NCBI RefSeq assembly: GCF_019956555.1
Contig: NZ_JAHBDQ010000009.1
Span: 62,001 to 126,000, forward strand
Origin: Pseudomonas sp. A-RE-19
GTDB taxonomy: Bacteria; Pseudomonadota; Gammaproteobacteria; Pseudomonadales; Pseudomonadaceae
DNA: 64,000 bases
Direction of reading: 5' to 3'
The position numbers and the translations under genes were made by a program. Shown here one piece after another: positions 30,970 to 38,797 of the stretch; position 1 is the stretch's first letter; every line of letters begins with the position of its first letter. Under the pieces are notes generated by a model, which was not told the origin of the DNA, made no database searches, and was given only the letters and a program-made list of their open reading frames with translations.

Positions 30970-31734
30970 TTATTCGTTGATACGCCGGGCGAGGTTATTG
31001 GCGCTGTCGATCAACACCCGGCGATAGTCGTTGTAATTGTTCTTCGCATCGGCCCGTGGCGCGACGATGCACAGGGTCGCGATGGCCACGCCGTTCGGGT
31101 CTTTGACCGGGGCGGCGAAACAATGGGTAAAGGTGTCGGCGACGCTATCGAAGGAAAAGAACCCATCGATACCGGCCTGGCGGATTTCTTCGAGAAATCG
31201 CTCCAGCGGCAGACGTTCACCGTCGGGCAGAATGAAGTCGTCGGGGTCGATCAAATCGACGATCTGCTGATCGCTCAGGTGCGCCAGCAGCAGACGCCCG
31301 GACGCGGTCCAGGGGATTGGCGCGTTCTCGCCGATGTCCGAGGAAATACGGAAATGCCGCTCGCCCTCTTTCATCAACGCCACGGTGTATTTGCGCCCGT
31401 TGAGCAGGCACATCTGCGCGGTTTCACGGGTCTGGCTGACGATTTCCTGCAAGGCAAGATCGGCTTCGCGGGTCAGGTCGAAATGGCGCAAATGCGCCTG
31501 CCCGAGGAAGTACAGCTGACGGCCGAGGTAAACGTGACCGTCCTTGCCCACGGGTTCAAGAATGCGACGTTCCAACAACGAGGCGACCAGTTCGTAGACC
31601 GTGGATTTCGGGCTGCCGATGCCACTGGCGATTTCATTCGGGCGCAGGGGCTGGCCGATCTCCTTGAGGAAATCGAGAATGTCGAACGCCCGGTCCAGAC
31701 CGCGAGCCCGGCGCTTGATGGTGTCTTCGATCAT
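30970..31734 (-). CDS. IclR family transcriptional regulator
   Basis: 254 residues. N-terminal winged HTH (LDRAFDILDFLKEIGQPLRP, then NEIASGIGSPKSTVYELVASL) and C-terminal IclR effector domain (ETAQMCLLNGRKYTVALM, PWTASGRLLLAHLSD, FDSVADTFTHCFAAPVKDPN). It sits 39 bases upstream of the deaminase gene, in the same direction, and probably governs the surrounding catabolic cluster in response to a small acid effector. Confidence 0.9.
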   Translation of the reverse strand: MIEDTIKRRARGLDRAFDILDFLKEIGQPLRPNEIASGIGSPKSTVYELVASLLERRILEPVGKDGHVYLGRQLYFLGQAHLRHFDLTREADLALQEIVSQTRETAQMCLLNGRKYTVALMKEGERHFRISSDIGENAPIPWTASGRLLLAHLSDQQIVDLIDPDDFILPDGERLPLERFLEEIRQAGIDGFFSFDSVADTFTHCFAAPVKDPNGVAIATLCIVAPRADAKNNYNDYRRVLIDSANNLARRINE

Positions 31735-31798
31735 GTTTCAGGTTCCCATTCAAAGTGCCGGGAGTTTAACCAGAGTGCGGTGGCGACTGTTAGGCCGC

Positions 31799-31864
31799 CA
31801 TCGCGAGCAGGCTCGCTCCCACATTGGATTGCGTTACCCTGTGGGAGCGAGCCTGCTCGCGATG
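31799..31864. repeat. REP doublet (CATCGCG outside)
   Basis: Arms 31799-31822 and 31841-31864 with an 18-base spacer; it fills the gap between ridA and the iclR-type gene and so could separate their expression. Confidence 0.9.
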
Positions 31865-31877
31865 AAGTCACCGCGGT

Positions 31878-32267
31878 TCAGGCCTTTTTCTTGTACGCGA
31901 CGCAATCGATCTCGACCTTGCAATCGACCATCATGTTCGCCTGCACACAGGCCCTCGCCGGGGCATGTTCGCTCTTGAAGTACTCGGAGAACACCTTGTT
32001 GAAACTCCAGAAGTCCCGTGGATCTTCCAGCCACACGCCGGTACGGACCACATCTTCGAGTCCGTAACCGGCTTCTTCCAGGATCGCGATCAGGTTTTTC
32101 ATGGTCTGGTGAGTCTGCTCGACAATGCCGCCCACGATGATTTCGCCATCCAGCGCCGGCACCTGACCGGATACATGCAGCCAGCCATCGGCTTCGACGG
32201 CGCGGGCGAAAGGACGGGGCTGGCCGCCACCGGCGGTGCTGCCGGTGCCGTAACGGGTAATGCTCAT
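31878..32267 (-). CDS. RidA family protein (enamine/imine deaminase)
   Basis: 129 residues. YjgF/YER057c/UK114 fold: GWLHVSGQVPALDG, QTHQTMKNLIAILEEAGY, VVRTGVWLEDPRDFWSFNKVF and the conserved PARACVQANMMVDCKVEID, whose Arg binds the substrate carboxylate. RidA proteins hydrolyse reactive enamines or imines released by PLP dehydratases. It lies 40 bases after the ABC ATPase gene in one leftward operon with a DSD1-type deaminase downstream, a strong functional match. Confidence 0.92.
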   Translation of the reverse strand: MSITRYGTGSTAGGGQPRPFARAVEADGWLHVSGQVPALDGEIIVGGIVEQTHQTMKNLIAILEEAGYGLEDVVRTGVWLEDPRDFWSFNKVFSEYFKSEHAPARACVQANMMVDCKVEIDCVAYKKKA

Positions 32268-32307
32268 GAGTGGTTCTCCTGATTGAAAGTGAAATGTTTT
32301 TGTAAAT

Positions 32308-33099
32308 TCAGAAACGGGTGTTCTTGAGAAATTCCGCCAGGCGTGGCGACTGTGGGCGTTCGAACAATGCCTTGGGTGGCCCCTGCTCTTCGATCCGCCC
32401 CTGATTCATGAACACGATCTTGTCCGACACCTCGAAGGCAAAGCGCATTTCGTGGGTCACCAGCAGCATGGTCATGCCGTCTTCGGCCAGGCCCTTGATC
32501 ACGTTCAACACTTCGCCCACCAGCTCCGGATCGAGGGCCGAAGTGACTTCATCAAACAGCATCAGGCTGGGGTTCATCGCAATCGCCCGGGCAATCGCCA
32601 CGCGCTGTTGCTGGCCGCCAGACAACTGCCCGGGGTAATGATCGCGACGTTCCAGCAGGCCAACCCGCTCCAGCCATTTTTCCGCCAGCGCCACGGCCTC
32701 ATCCTTGTGCAGTTTTTTGACCTTGAGCAACCCGAGGGTGACGTTCTGCAACGCGGTGAGGTGCGGGAACAGATTGAATTGCTGGAACGCCATGCCAGTC
32801 ATGGCGCGATGGCGGGCGATGACCTTTTCCGGGTGCCGCACGCGCTTGCCGTTAACCTCGTGATAACCGATGGATTCGCCGTCGAGCAGAATCTGTCCGC
32901 CCTGGAACTCTTCAAGCATGTTCACGCAGCGCAGCAGCGTAGTCTTGCCCGAGCCGCTGGAGCCGATCAGCGTGACCACGTTGCCGCGCTGCATGGTCAA
33001 GTCGACGCCCTTGAGCACTTCGAGCTGGCCGTATTGTTTGTGCAGGCCGCGGATGTCCAGCAGCGCTTGATTCTGTGTCGAGACTTGAGCTTGAGTCAT
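32308..33099 (-). CDS. Polar amino acid-type ABC transporter ATP-binding protein
   Basis: 263 residues. Walker [19 protein letters not shown]-loop [16 protein letters not shown], signature [16 protein letters not shown], Walker [20 protein letters not shown], switch His in [13 protein letters not shown]; it is the GlnQ/HisP class. Its start overlaps the preceding permease by 4 bases. It forms an importer with the two permeases and the binding protein upstream. Confidence 0.94.
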   Translation of the reverse strand: MTQAQVSTQNQALLDIRGLHKQYGQLEVLKGVDLTMQRGNVVTLIGSSGSGKTTLLRCVNMLEEFQGGQILLDGESIGYHEVNGKRVRHPEKVIARHRAMTGMAFQQFNLFPHLTALQNVTLGLLKVKKLHKDEAVALAEKWLERVGLLERRDHYPGQLSGGQQQRVAIARAIAMNPSLMLFDEVTSALDPELVGEVLNVIKGLAEDGMTMLLVTHEMRFAFEVSDKIVFMNQGRIEEQGPPKALFERPQSPRLAEFLKNTRF

Positions 33100-33758
33100 G
33101 GCAAGGCCACCCGCTTTTCAATGTGCCGGCCGAGTAATTCGATGGCGTAGTTGATGACGAAAAACAGCAATCCGGCGAACAGGTAAAACTCCAGGGTCAT
33201 GAACGTCCGGGCGATGATCTGTTGGGTGCTGAGCAGCAATTCGGCGACGCCGATCACCGACAACAGCGTCGACGCCTTGACGATCTCGGTGGACGAGTTG
33301 ACCCAGGTCGGCAGAATCTGCCGCAACGCCTGGGGCAACAACACATAGCCCAGCGCCTGGTAAAACGTCAGGCCGATGGCCTTGCTCGCTTCCATCTGGC
33401 CTCTGGGCAGCGCCTGCAACGCACCGCGTACAATCTCGGCGACGTGGGAGCCGCAAAACAGCGTCAGCCCCAGGGTGCCGGCCCCGAATGCGCTGATCTG
33501 CCAGCCCAATGCCGGCGCCATGTAGAAGCAGGCCAACACCAATACAAACACCGGCGTGCCGCGAATGATGTCGACGTAAAACCGGAATGGCGCGCGCATC
33601 CAGACCGTGCCGTAGGTGAGTACCAGACCTGCAACGATACCGACCAGCGTGCCCAGCAAAATCGCCAGGGCCGAGCACTGCACACTGGTCACAAAGCCCT
33701 GCCACAGGACGTCCCGCGCCACCCATAACTCATGCAACCAACTGGGAGATTCGTACAT
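33096..33758 (-). CDS. Amino acid-type ABC transporter permease
   Basis: 220 residues, five membrane segments. HisM/GlnP family: [34 protein letters not shown] and the EAA-like loop [29 protein letters not shown]. It starts with an Arg-poor N-terminus [14 protein letters not shown]. Ten bases after the other permease gene and overlapping the ATPase gene. Confidence 0.92.
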   Translation of the reverse strand: MYESPSWLHELWVARDVLWQGFVTSVQCSALAILLGTLVGIVAGLVLTYGTVWMRAPFRFYVDIIRGTPVFVLVLACFYMAPALGWQISAFGAGTLGLTLFCGSHVAEIVRGALQALPRGQMEASKAIGLTFYQALGYVLLPQALRQILPTWVNSSTEIVKASTLLSVIGVAELLLSTQQIIARTFMTLEFYLFAGLLFFVINYAIELLGRHIEKRVALP

Positions 33759-33767
33759 GGGGGCCTC

Positions 33768-34430
33768 CTATCGGCGAATCGCCAGACGCTGTTCGAGGTA
33801 ACGCAGCATCATGGCAATGAGGTAACAGGCCGCAACATAGAGCGCTGTGGTCACCAGCCAGGTTTCAATTACCCGGTAGCTCTCGACATTGATCTTGCGC
33901 GCGTAATAGGTCAGCTCCGGCACGGCAATCGCCGCCGCCAGCGAGGTGTCCTTGAACAGCGAAATGAAGTTGTTCGACAGGGCCGGCAGCACATTGCGCA
34001 GCATCACCGGCACGGTGATGTACGCCTTGACCTGCCACTCACCGAGCCCGATGGCCAGGCCGGCTTCACGTAACCCCTTGGGAATGCTCAACAGCCCACC
34101 GCGGAACACTTCGGTCAGGTAAGCCCCGGCATACAGCGACAGGGTGATGATGAACGAGGGGATCTTGTCCAGACGAATCCCAAGGCTGGGCAACGCGAAG
34201 TAGATCAACAGGATCAACACCAGAATCGGCGTATTACGGATCACCGTCACATACACCGACGCCAGCACCCGCAATGCGCGATGCTTTGACAGCAAAGCAA
34301 ACGCCATCAGCAAGCCGATCACGCAGCCGATGGCGATCGATACCAGCGCCAGTTCAAGACCCAGACCGAGCCCCGCCAGCAAGGTGTCGAAGTCGCGCCA
34401 GACGGCGGCAAAATTCAACTGATAGTTCAT
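33768..34430 (-). CDS. Amino acid-type ABC transporter permease
   Basis: 220 residues, five membrane segments: MAFALLSKHRALRVLASVY, VIRNTPILVLILLIYFALP and the EAA-like loop SIPKGLREAGLAIGLGEWQV followed by VPVMLRNVLPALSNNF. It pairs with the permease at 33096 to form a heterodimeric channel. It follows the binding protein gene after 51 bases, which include a GC-rich inverted repeat (GGGGC...GCCCC) that may tune the ratio of binding protein to membrane parts. Confidence 0.92.
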   Translation of the reverse strand: MNYQLNFAAVWRDFDTLLAGLGLGLELALVSIAIGCVIGLLMAFALLSKHRALRVLASVYVTVIRNTPILVLILLIYFALPSLGIRLDKIPSFIITLSLYAGAYLTEVFRGGLLSIPKGLREAGLAIGLGEWQVKAYITVPVMLRNVLPALSNNFISLFKDTSLAAAIAVPELTYYARKINVESYRVIETWLVTTALYVAACYLIAMMLRYLEQRLAIRR

Positions 34431-34481
34431 GGTCAGCAGTACCTTGAGCGGGGCGATTCAAACCGCCCCGCTCTCACGGGA

Positions 34482-35330
34482 TCATTTGTATTCGACGGGG
34501 AAACCGATGGCTGGGGTCGGCAAATCGACACCGAACCACTGCTTGAACGACGCCGCATACGTCGGGAACTCAACGCCCGTCATGCCTTCGTGCAGGACGG
34601 TGTTGACGAAGTTCAGCCAGTCCTGATCGCCGCGTTTGACGGCGCACGCATAGGTTTGCGGGCTCCAGGCATAAGCCGGGCTGCGATAACGACCAGGGTT
34701 CTGCACCATCAGGTATTTCACCGATGACTGATCGGTGGCCGCCGCGTCGGCACGGCCGGAGTTCACCGCCTGATACATCAAATCCACGCTGTCGTACTGA
34801 TCGACCTTGGCCTTGGGCAGCGCCTGATGCACCAGTTCTTCGGCGTACACGTTCTGCAGCACCGCCACGATCACGCCGTCGCCGGCGGCTTTCAGGTCGT
34901 CGATTTCCTTGTACTTGCTGTTGGCTGGCAACAGCAGACCGACGCCTTCGCGGTAGTACGGCAGGGTGAACGCGACCTGTTGGGCGCGGCTGGCGGTCAC
35001 GGTGATGAACTGACAACTCATATCGACCTTGTCGGTCAGCAGATTCGGGATCCGCGCATCGGACGACTGCACCACGAACTCGACCTTGCTCGGGTCGTTG
35101 AACAACCCTTTGGCCACCATCCGCGCGATATCAATATCAAACCCCTGCAACTTGCCATCCGCTCCCTGGAAGTGCCACGGCGCATTGGTACTGCCCGTGC
35201 CCACGATCAATTTCCCACGGGCCAGCACGCTATCGAGCTTGCTGTCTGCCGCGTGGGCGACACCCATGACAGCGGCCGAAGCCGCGAGAACGAAAACACA
35301 CGCTTTAAACAAAGAAGGTCGGCGATGCAT
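34482..35330 (-). CDS. ABC transporter substrate-binding protein, amino acid type
   Basis: 282 residues from MHRRPSLFKACVFVLAASAA with a signal peptide cut near AHA-AD; a GTG three codons earlier is less likely because GGAG is spaced for 35330. SBP family 3: KLIVGTGSTNAPWHFQGADG, FDIDIARMVAKGLF and CQFITVTASRAQQVAFTLPY. The ligand cannot be read from sequence; operon context suggests an amino sugar acid or D-amino acid. It is first gene of the cluster, 66 bases after a sigma-54 promoter. Confidence 0.9.
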   Translation of the reverse strand: MHRRPSLFKACVFVLAASAAVMGVAHAADSKLDSVLARGKLIVGTGSTNAPWHFQGADGKLQGFDIDIARMVAKGLFNDPSKVEFVVQSSDARIPNLLTDKVDMSCQFITVTASRAQQVAFTLPYYREGVGLLLPANSKYKEIDDLKAAGDGVIVAVLQNVYAEELVHQALPKAKVDQYDSVDLMYQAVNSGRADAAATDQSSVKYLMVQNPGRYRSPAYAWSPQTYACAVKRGDQDWLNFVNTVLHEGMTGVEFPTYAASFKQWFGVDLPTPAIGFPVEYK

Positions 35331-35395
35331 GGCAAGCACTCCAGGTCATGTTTATTCCGCTGTACCGGAACTTGGTATGTAACAACGGAATAGAC

Positions 35396-35411
35396 AGCAG
35401 AAAGTGTGCCA
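35396..35411 (-). promoter_or_regulatory. Sigma-54 (-24/-12) promoter of the ABC transporter operon
   Basis: On the minus strand TGGCAC-ACTTT-CTGCT matches TGGCAC-N5-TTGCW with one mismatch; GG and GC are ten bases apart. It is 66 bases upstream of the binding-protein ATG. The rest of 35412-35669 shows no gene I can support, only weakly coding-like sequence. Confidence 0.6.
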
Positions 35412-35669
35412 CAGGCAGGGGACGGAATCTCGGGGAATTGAAAAGTGTTTTGAATCAGATGGATGCGCGTGAGCGCGAGGAAGGCGTTACGAAACGCACA
35501 AATAAGAGAACGCTACCGTGGGACACAACGCTCGAGTACTTGCACCACATTTGAAGCCGTAGCGATTCAAAATGAAGCAGCCCCCACCTGTAATTTCTGA
35601 CAGTAGACCCACCTGCTCACCTCCTTTAACGTCAACAGGCCTTCGACAGTCTTTGAAAAGGAGATTTCA

Positions 35670-36119
35670 ATGAGCTCGATGTCCACCCACCCGACCATGG
35701 CTGCGGTCTACCGCAAGGCGCTCAAAACCTGGCGCCCGGTGATCCTGTATTTCGGCAGCCAACACTGTCCCGCCTGCGAAATGGCCGGGCCGATTTTTCG
35801 TCAGATTGCCGAGCCGTATCGGCATCACGCGCAAATCTACATGCTCAACACCGGCGAATCGCCCCGGCATCCGGAAGTCACCGGCACACCCACTGTGCTG
35901 TTTTACAAGGAAGGGAAGCTGCTGAAGAAACTCAAGGGGATTGGCACCCGAGAAACCCTGGAAGAAGACTTCAAAAAGCACATCGGCAAGCTCAGGCCCA
36001 AGCCGGTTGCCCACAAACCCCGCCATGACTTGCCGTGGTTGCAGAAAACCCTCAGCACTTTATCCACCGCGCCACGGGCACGGGAGCTGTTGAATGTACG
36101 GTTGATGAGTCATGTTTGA
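35670..36119 (+). CDS. Thioredoxin-fold protein with CPAC active site
   Basis: 149 residues with AAAGGAG before the ATG. Thioredoxin-like fold: VILYFGSQHCPACEMAGPIF (active site C-P-A-C), then cis-Pro loop TGTPTVLFYKEGKLLKKLKG. It differs from TrxA (CGPC) and carries a basic C-terminal tail of about 45 residues (KLRPKPVAHKPRHDLPW). No signal peptide, so a cytoplasmic thiol protein of unknown partner. It stands alone between a transporter operon and a REP cluster. Confidence 0.85.
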   Translation: MSSMSTHPTMAAVYRKALKTWRPVILYFGSQHCPACEMAGPIFRQIAEPYRHHAQIYMLNTGESPRHPEVTGTPTVLFYKEGKLLKKLKGIGTRETLEEDFKKHIGKLRPKPVAHKPRHDLPWLQKTLSTLSTAPRARELLNVRLMSHV

Positions 36120-36137
36120 GTCATCTGACAGACCACT

Positions 36138-36265
36138 ATCGCGAGCAGGCCCTGATGCCGGTGACACGCAAAATCTGTGGGAGCGAGCCTGCTCGCGATG
36201 AGGGCCTCACATTCAACATCTCTGTTGACTGATCTACTGCTATCGCGAGCAGGCTCGCTCCCACA
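36138..36265. repeat. REP cluster of three, one truncated
   Basis: 36138-36150 is the first half of a REP (ATCGCGAGCAGGC) that then breaks off; 36177-36200 and 36242-36264 are complete and inverted with GTGGG outside. The truncated copy suggests decay or partial deletion of a neighbouring element. Confidence 0.85.
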
Positions 36266-36283
36266 GGAGGTTCGCCAGGCTGT

Positions 36284-37930
36284 TTATCGTCCCGAAAAGC
36301 GCAGCCGCGACAGCATGCGCAAATCACCTTCGAGGTAATAGTCATCGGTCCAGCTGTCGTCCGGAGTCAACGGCCGGACCTGTTTGAGCGACAGTTTTTT
36401 TGCAAAGTAGCGGAACCGGTAATGCTCGTAAAAGCGCAGCAGTTCCAAGCCGTAACGATCGGCCAGGTCGGTGTCGCCACGGATGATCAGGTAATTTTCG
36501 TCATTGCCGTTACTGGCCGCGGTACTGAGATTGTGGCTGCCGCTGATGATGGTCGGTGTATCGCTGGTGAAGTCGACGACGATGGCTTTGGTGTGCACCA
36601 GCAGGTTGCCCTTCTGGCCTTTCATGTTTTCCTTGAGCCAGCCTTCCAGGCCGGTGTTGAGCAGCGCGGTGGCGGCGAACTCGGCGGTGCGGTCGGCGTG
36701 GAAACCGGTGATGCTGCTGACGGTGTTTTGCAGGCCGTAACGCAAGATGTCGTCGTGGGGCTCGCCGAGCAAGGCGTTGAGTATTTCATCCGGCAAGGTG
36801 AATGCCGTGACAAACAGCAGGTCTTTTTTGGCGGCGTTGATGATCTCGACAAACTCACGCAAGTCGCCCTGACCCGTGCGCGGTGAGAACCCTGCGAACA
36901 GCGGCTGGTCCGGCTGCATCGGATTGTTTTCCGTCAGCCATTCCCGGGTGGCCGCGACGTCCGCCGGTGTGGCCCAGACTTGCTCGAAGGTTCGCAGGTA
37001 ACTGGCGCCGATCCGGGCATCGTCCAGCACATGCACGACGTTAGCCTGACGGTAGACACCATTGGCGGTGAAGTTGGTACTGCCGCAGAGCACCGCTTCG
37101 GGCTGATGCTGCCCTGCCCCGTCGAGCCGGCTCAGGACGATGAATTTGTTGTGGAAGATGTTGTGGGTGACTCGCCCGCGTTTGTTCGCCGCCGGGATTT
37201 TTTCCAGGCTGGCTTCATTCAGTACCGTGGTGTCTTCACCCGGTTGAGCGTGGTACAGGACCCGAACCTTTACGCCGCGCTCGAAGGCTGCGTTCACCGC
37301 ATCGACGATCACCTGCAACTGGTATTCATAAATCGCGATGTCCAGCGCCCACTGGCCATCCTCGGCACGCTCGATAAACCCCAGCAAGCGAGCGAGCAAA
37401 CCATTTTCCAGCCATTGCCGCGGCGCGTCGGGCCAGGCTTCGATGGGCAGTGTCTTGTTGGCGCTGAGCTGCGCATCGAGGTCGGCGAACTTGCGCTGGA
37501 AGGCCTGACTCGCGGCCACCGCCCGGTTGAAAATGACGTTCTGGCCCTTGGGCAGGCCGTTGTCCGTGGTGACCGTCACTTCGAGAAACTCACCCAGCTG
37601 TGGCGCGTCAGCGTTGCCATAGGCCAAGTGGACCCGATAGTGGATCGTCACACCCGGATTGACCGCGTAATCGGCCCAGCGAAATTTCTGTAACGGCGCG
37701 ATATCGCTGGGGGTGGCGTGAAACTGCGGGAACGTATGAGCCTTGCCGGGGAAGGTCAGGCTGTTGAACAGAAACAGCCACGGTTTGTCGCCTTGCTGTT
37801 TTTCGATGGCGAAACCCAGCAGGCCTTTGCGGCGGGGTTCGGCCAGGTCGATGGCCAGCAATACGCCGTTGGTACCCGCGTAGGCTTTGACGCGGAAATC
37901 GTCCTGATTGTTGCGGACTAGAACGCGCAT
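36284..37930 (-). CDS. Phospholipase D-like domain protein
   Basis: 548 residues, no signal peptide. Two PLD half-domains: the first around HNKFIVLSRLD with GSTNFTANG (about 265-300), the second around HTKAIVVDF with GSHNLSTAASNGNDENYLI (about 455-490). The second has a full H-x-K-x4-D motif; in the first the Asp position reads Ser. The N-terminal 150 residues (beta-rich, KPWLFLFNSLTFPGKAH) are a separate domain. Possible roles are a phosphodiesterase acting on lipid or nucleic acid. No partner genes adjoin it. Confidence 0.8.
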   Translation of the reverse strand: MRVLVRNNQDDFRVKAYAGTNGVLLAIDLAEPRRKGLLGFAIEKQQGDKPWLFLFNSLTFPGKAHTFPQFHATPSDIAPLQKFRWADYAVNPGVTIHYRVHLAYGNADAPQLGEFLEVTVTTDNGLPKGQNVIFNRAVAASQAFQRKFADLDAQLSANKTLPIEAWPDAPRQWLENGLLARLLGFIERAEDGQWALDIAIYEYQLQVIVDAVNAAFERGVKVRVLYHAQPGEDTTVLNEASLEKIPAANKRGRVTHNIFHNKFIVLSRLDGAGQHQPEAVLCGSTNFTANGVYRQANVVHVLDDARIGASYLRTFEQVWATPADVAATREWLTENNPMQPDQPLFAGFSPRTGQGDLREFVEIINAAKKDLLFVTAFTLPDEILNALLGEPHDDILRYGLQNTVSSITGFHADRTAEFAATALLNTGLEGWLKENMKGQKGNLLVHTKAIVVDFTSDTPTIISGSHNLSTAASNGNDENYLIIRGDTDLADRYGLELLRFYEHYRFRYFAKKLSLKQVRPLTPDDSWTDDYYLEGDLRMLSRLRFSGR

Positions 37931-38013
37931 GGGTCACTCCTGTGATTGGCTTGCTTACAGAGCATAGGGTAGCGATGTGGGGTCTCGGTGATTATCCGAT
38001 ATTCAGGTGATGC

Positions 38014-38090
38014 CATCGCGAGCAGGCTCGCTCCCACATGGGATTTGTGAACGCCGCAGATCAAATGTGGGAGCGAGCCTGCTCGCGATG
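38014..38090. repeat. REP doublet (CATCGCG outside)
   Basis: Arms 38014-38037 and 38067-38090, spacer 29 bases; between the PLD-like gene and the 3' end of the chelatase gene. Confidence 0.9.
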
Positions 38091-38114
38091 GGGCCAGCAC
38101 TTTCAGCACAACAA

Positions 38115-38786
38115 TCAACCTGAAATCAGCTCGTCGACATGTCGATAATCAACCTGCAACTGCGCTGCCAACACTTTAGCCCGGCCAAGACGAATCGGCC
38201 CGCGCTCGATATCGATCAGCAGCCCCGGGCAATCCAGTGCCGGCAACATTGACCATTCCTTCATCCGCCCATCCGTCACCAGCAACAGCCGCTGCTGCTC
38301 TGCTGGAAAGCGCTTTTGCCGTGCCGCCAACCAACGCCCCGCCTCGCCCAGCGCCGCCAGCATCGGCGTACCGCCACCAGCCCCGAGTTCCTCGAGCCAG
38401 TCGCGCAAGCCAGCGCAGGCTTTCAACCCTTGCACCTGCCACTTCGGCACATGACCGCTGGCGGTCAGCAACGCCAAGCGCGCACGCTGACGATAGGCAT
38501 CATCGAACAGTTGCGCCAGCAGGCCCTTGGCATCGCTCAACGCTTGATGACGCCGGGTCGAGGCCGAGGCATCGACGATCACCAGCCATAATTCATGAGG
38601 ACTGCGGGTGCGCAGGTGAAACAGCACATCGTCGCGTTGACGCGGTCGGCCATTGAGTAACGTGCCGGGCCAATTGATCGATCCGCTGCGGGCTGCGTGA
38701 TGCTTGCCCTGCTTACCGTGATCCAGCCGTCCTGCACGGGGTCTGGCATTCGCCCCCGCGTCTGATCGAGGGCGAATGCCTAGGGC
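38115..38786 (-). CDS. chlD: ChlD-type cobaltochelatase VWA part, reached by -1 frameshift from chlI
   Basis: This frame has no ATG, GTG or TTG in its first 50 codons, yet codes for a plausible ChlD linker (GIRPRSDAGANARPRAGR, then ARSGSINWPGTLLNGRPR) and a von Willebrand factor A domain with the MIDAS motif VIVDASAST, GAGGGTPML and LLLVTDG. A GTG at 38627 would give only the VWA core of 170 residues. The frame joins chlI at the slippery A AAA AAG (38792-38786); with a -1 slip the product would be 557 residues, ChlI AAA+ plus linker plus VWA, the normal build of ChlD. It would be the medium subunit of the CobN cobaltochelatase. Confidence 0.82.
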   Translation of the reverse strand, partial: ALGIRPRSDAGANARPRAGRLDHGKQGKHHAARSGSINWPGTLLNGRPRQRDDVLFHLRTRSPHELWLVIVDASASTRRHQALSDAKGLLAQLFDDAYRQRARLALLTASGHVPKWQVQGLKACAGLRDWLEELGAGGGTPMLAALGEAGRWLAARQKRFPAEQQRLLLVTDGRMKEWSMLPALDCPGLLIDIERGPIRLGRAKVLAAQLQVDYRHVDELISG

Positions 38787-38797
38787 TTTTTTGGCCA
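38745..38797 (-). promoter_or_regulatory. -1 programmed ribosomal frameshift signal
   Basis: Slippery heptamer A AAA AAG (38792-38786) in the chlI frame, five bases CCCTA that include part of the TAG stop, then a perfect 11-bp stem GGCATTCGCCC / GGGCGAATGCC (38780-38770 with 38755-38745) with a 14-base loop. The zero frame ends at TAG 38782-38780. All three elements of the dnaX-type signal are present. Confidence 0.85.

Noticed and set aside
35446..35554. Small ORF in the gap before the thioredoxin gene
   Set aside because: No ribosome site, no motif, and it overlaps the region upstream of the sigma-54 promoter; coding cannot be supported.
38115..38627. Independent VWA gene starting at the GTG 38627
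   Set aside because: It would leave 50 codons of conserved-looking ChlD linker upstream unread, and the slippery heptamer with hairpin gives a better explanation. It remains possible as a minor extra start.
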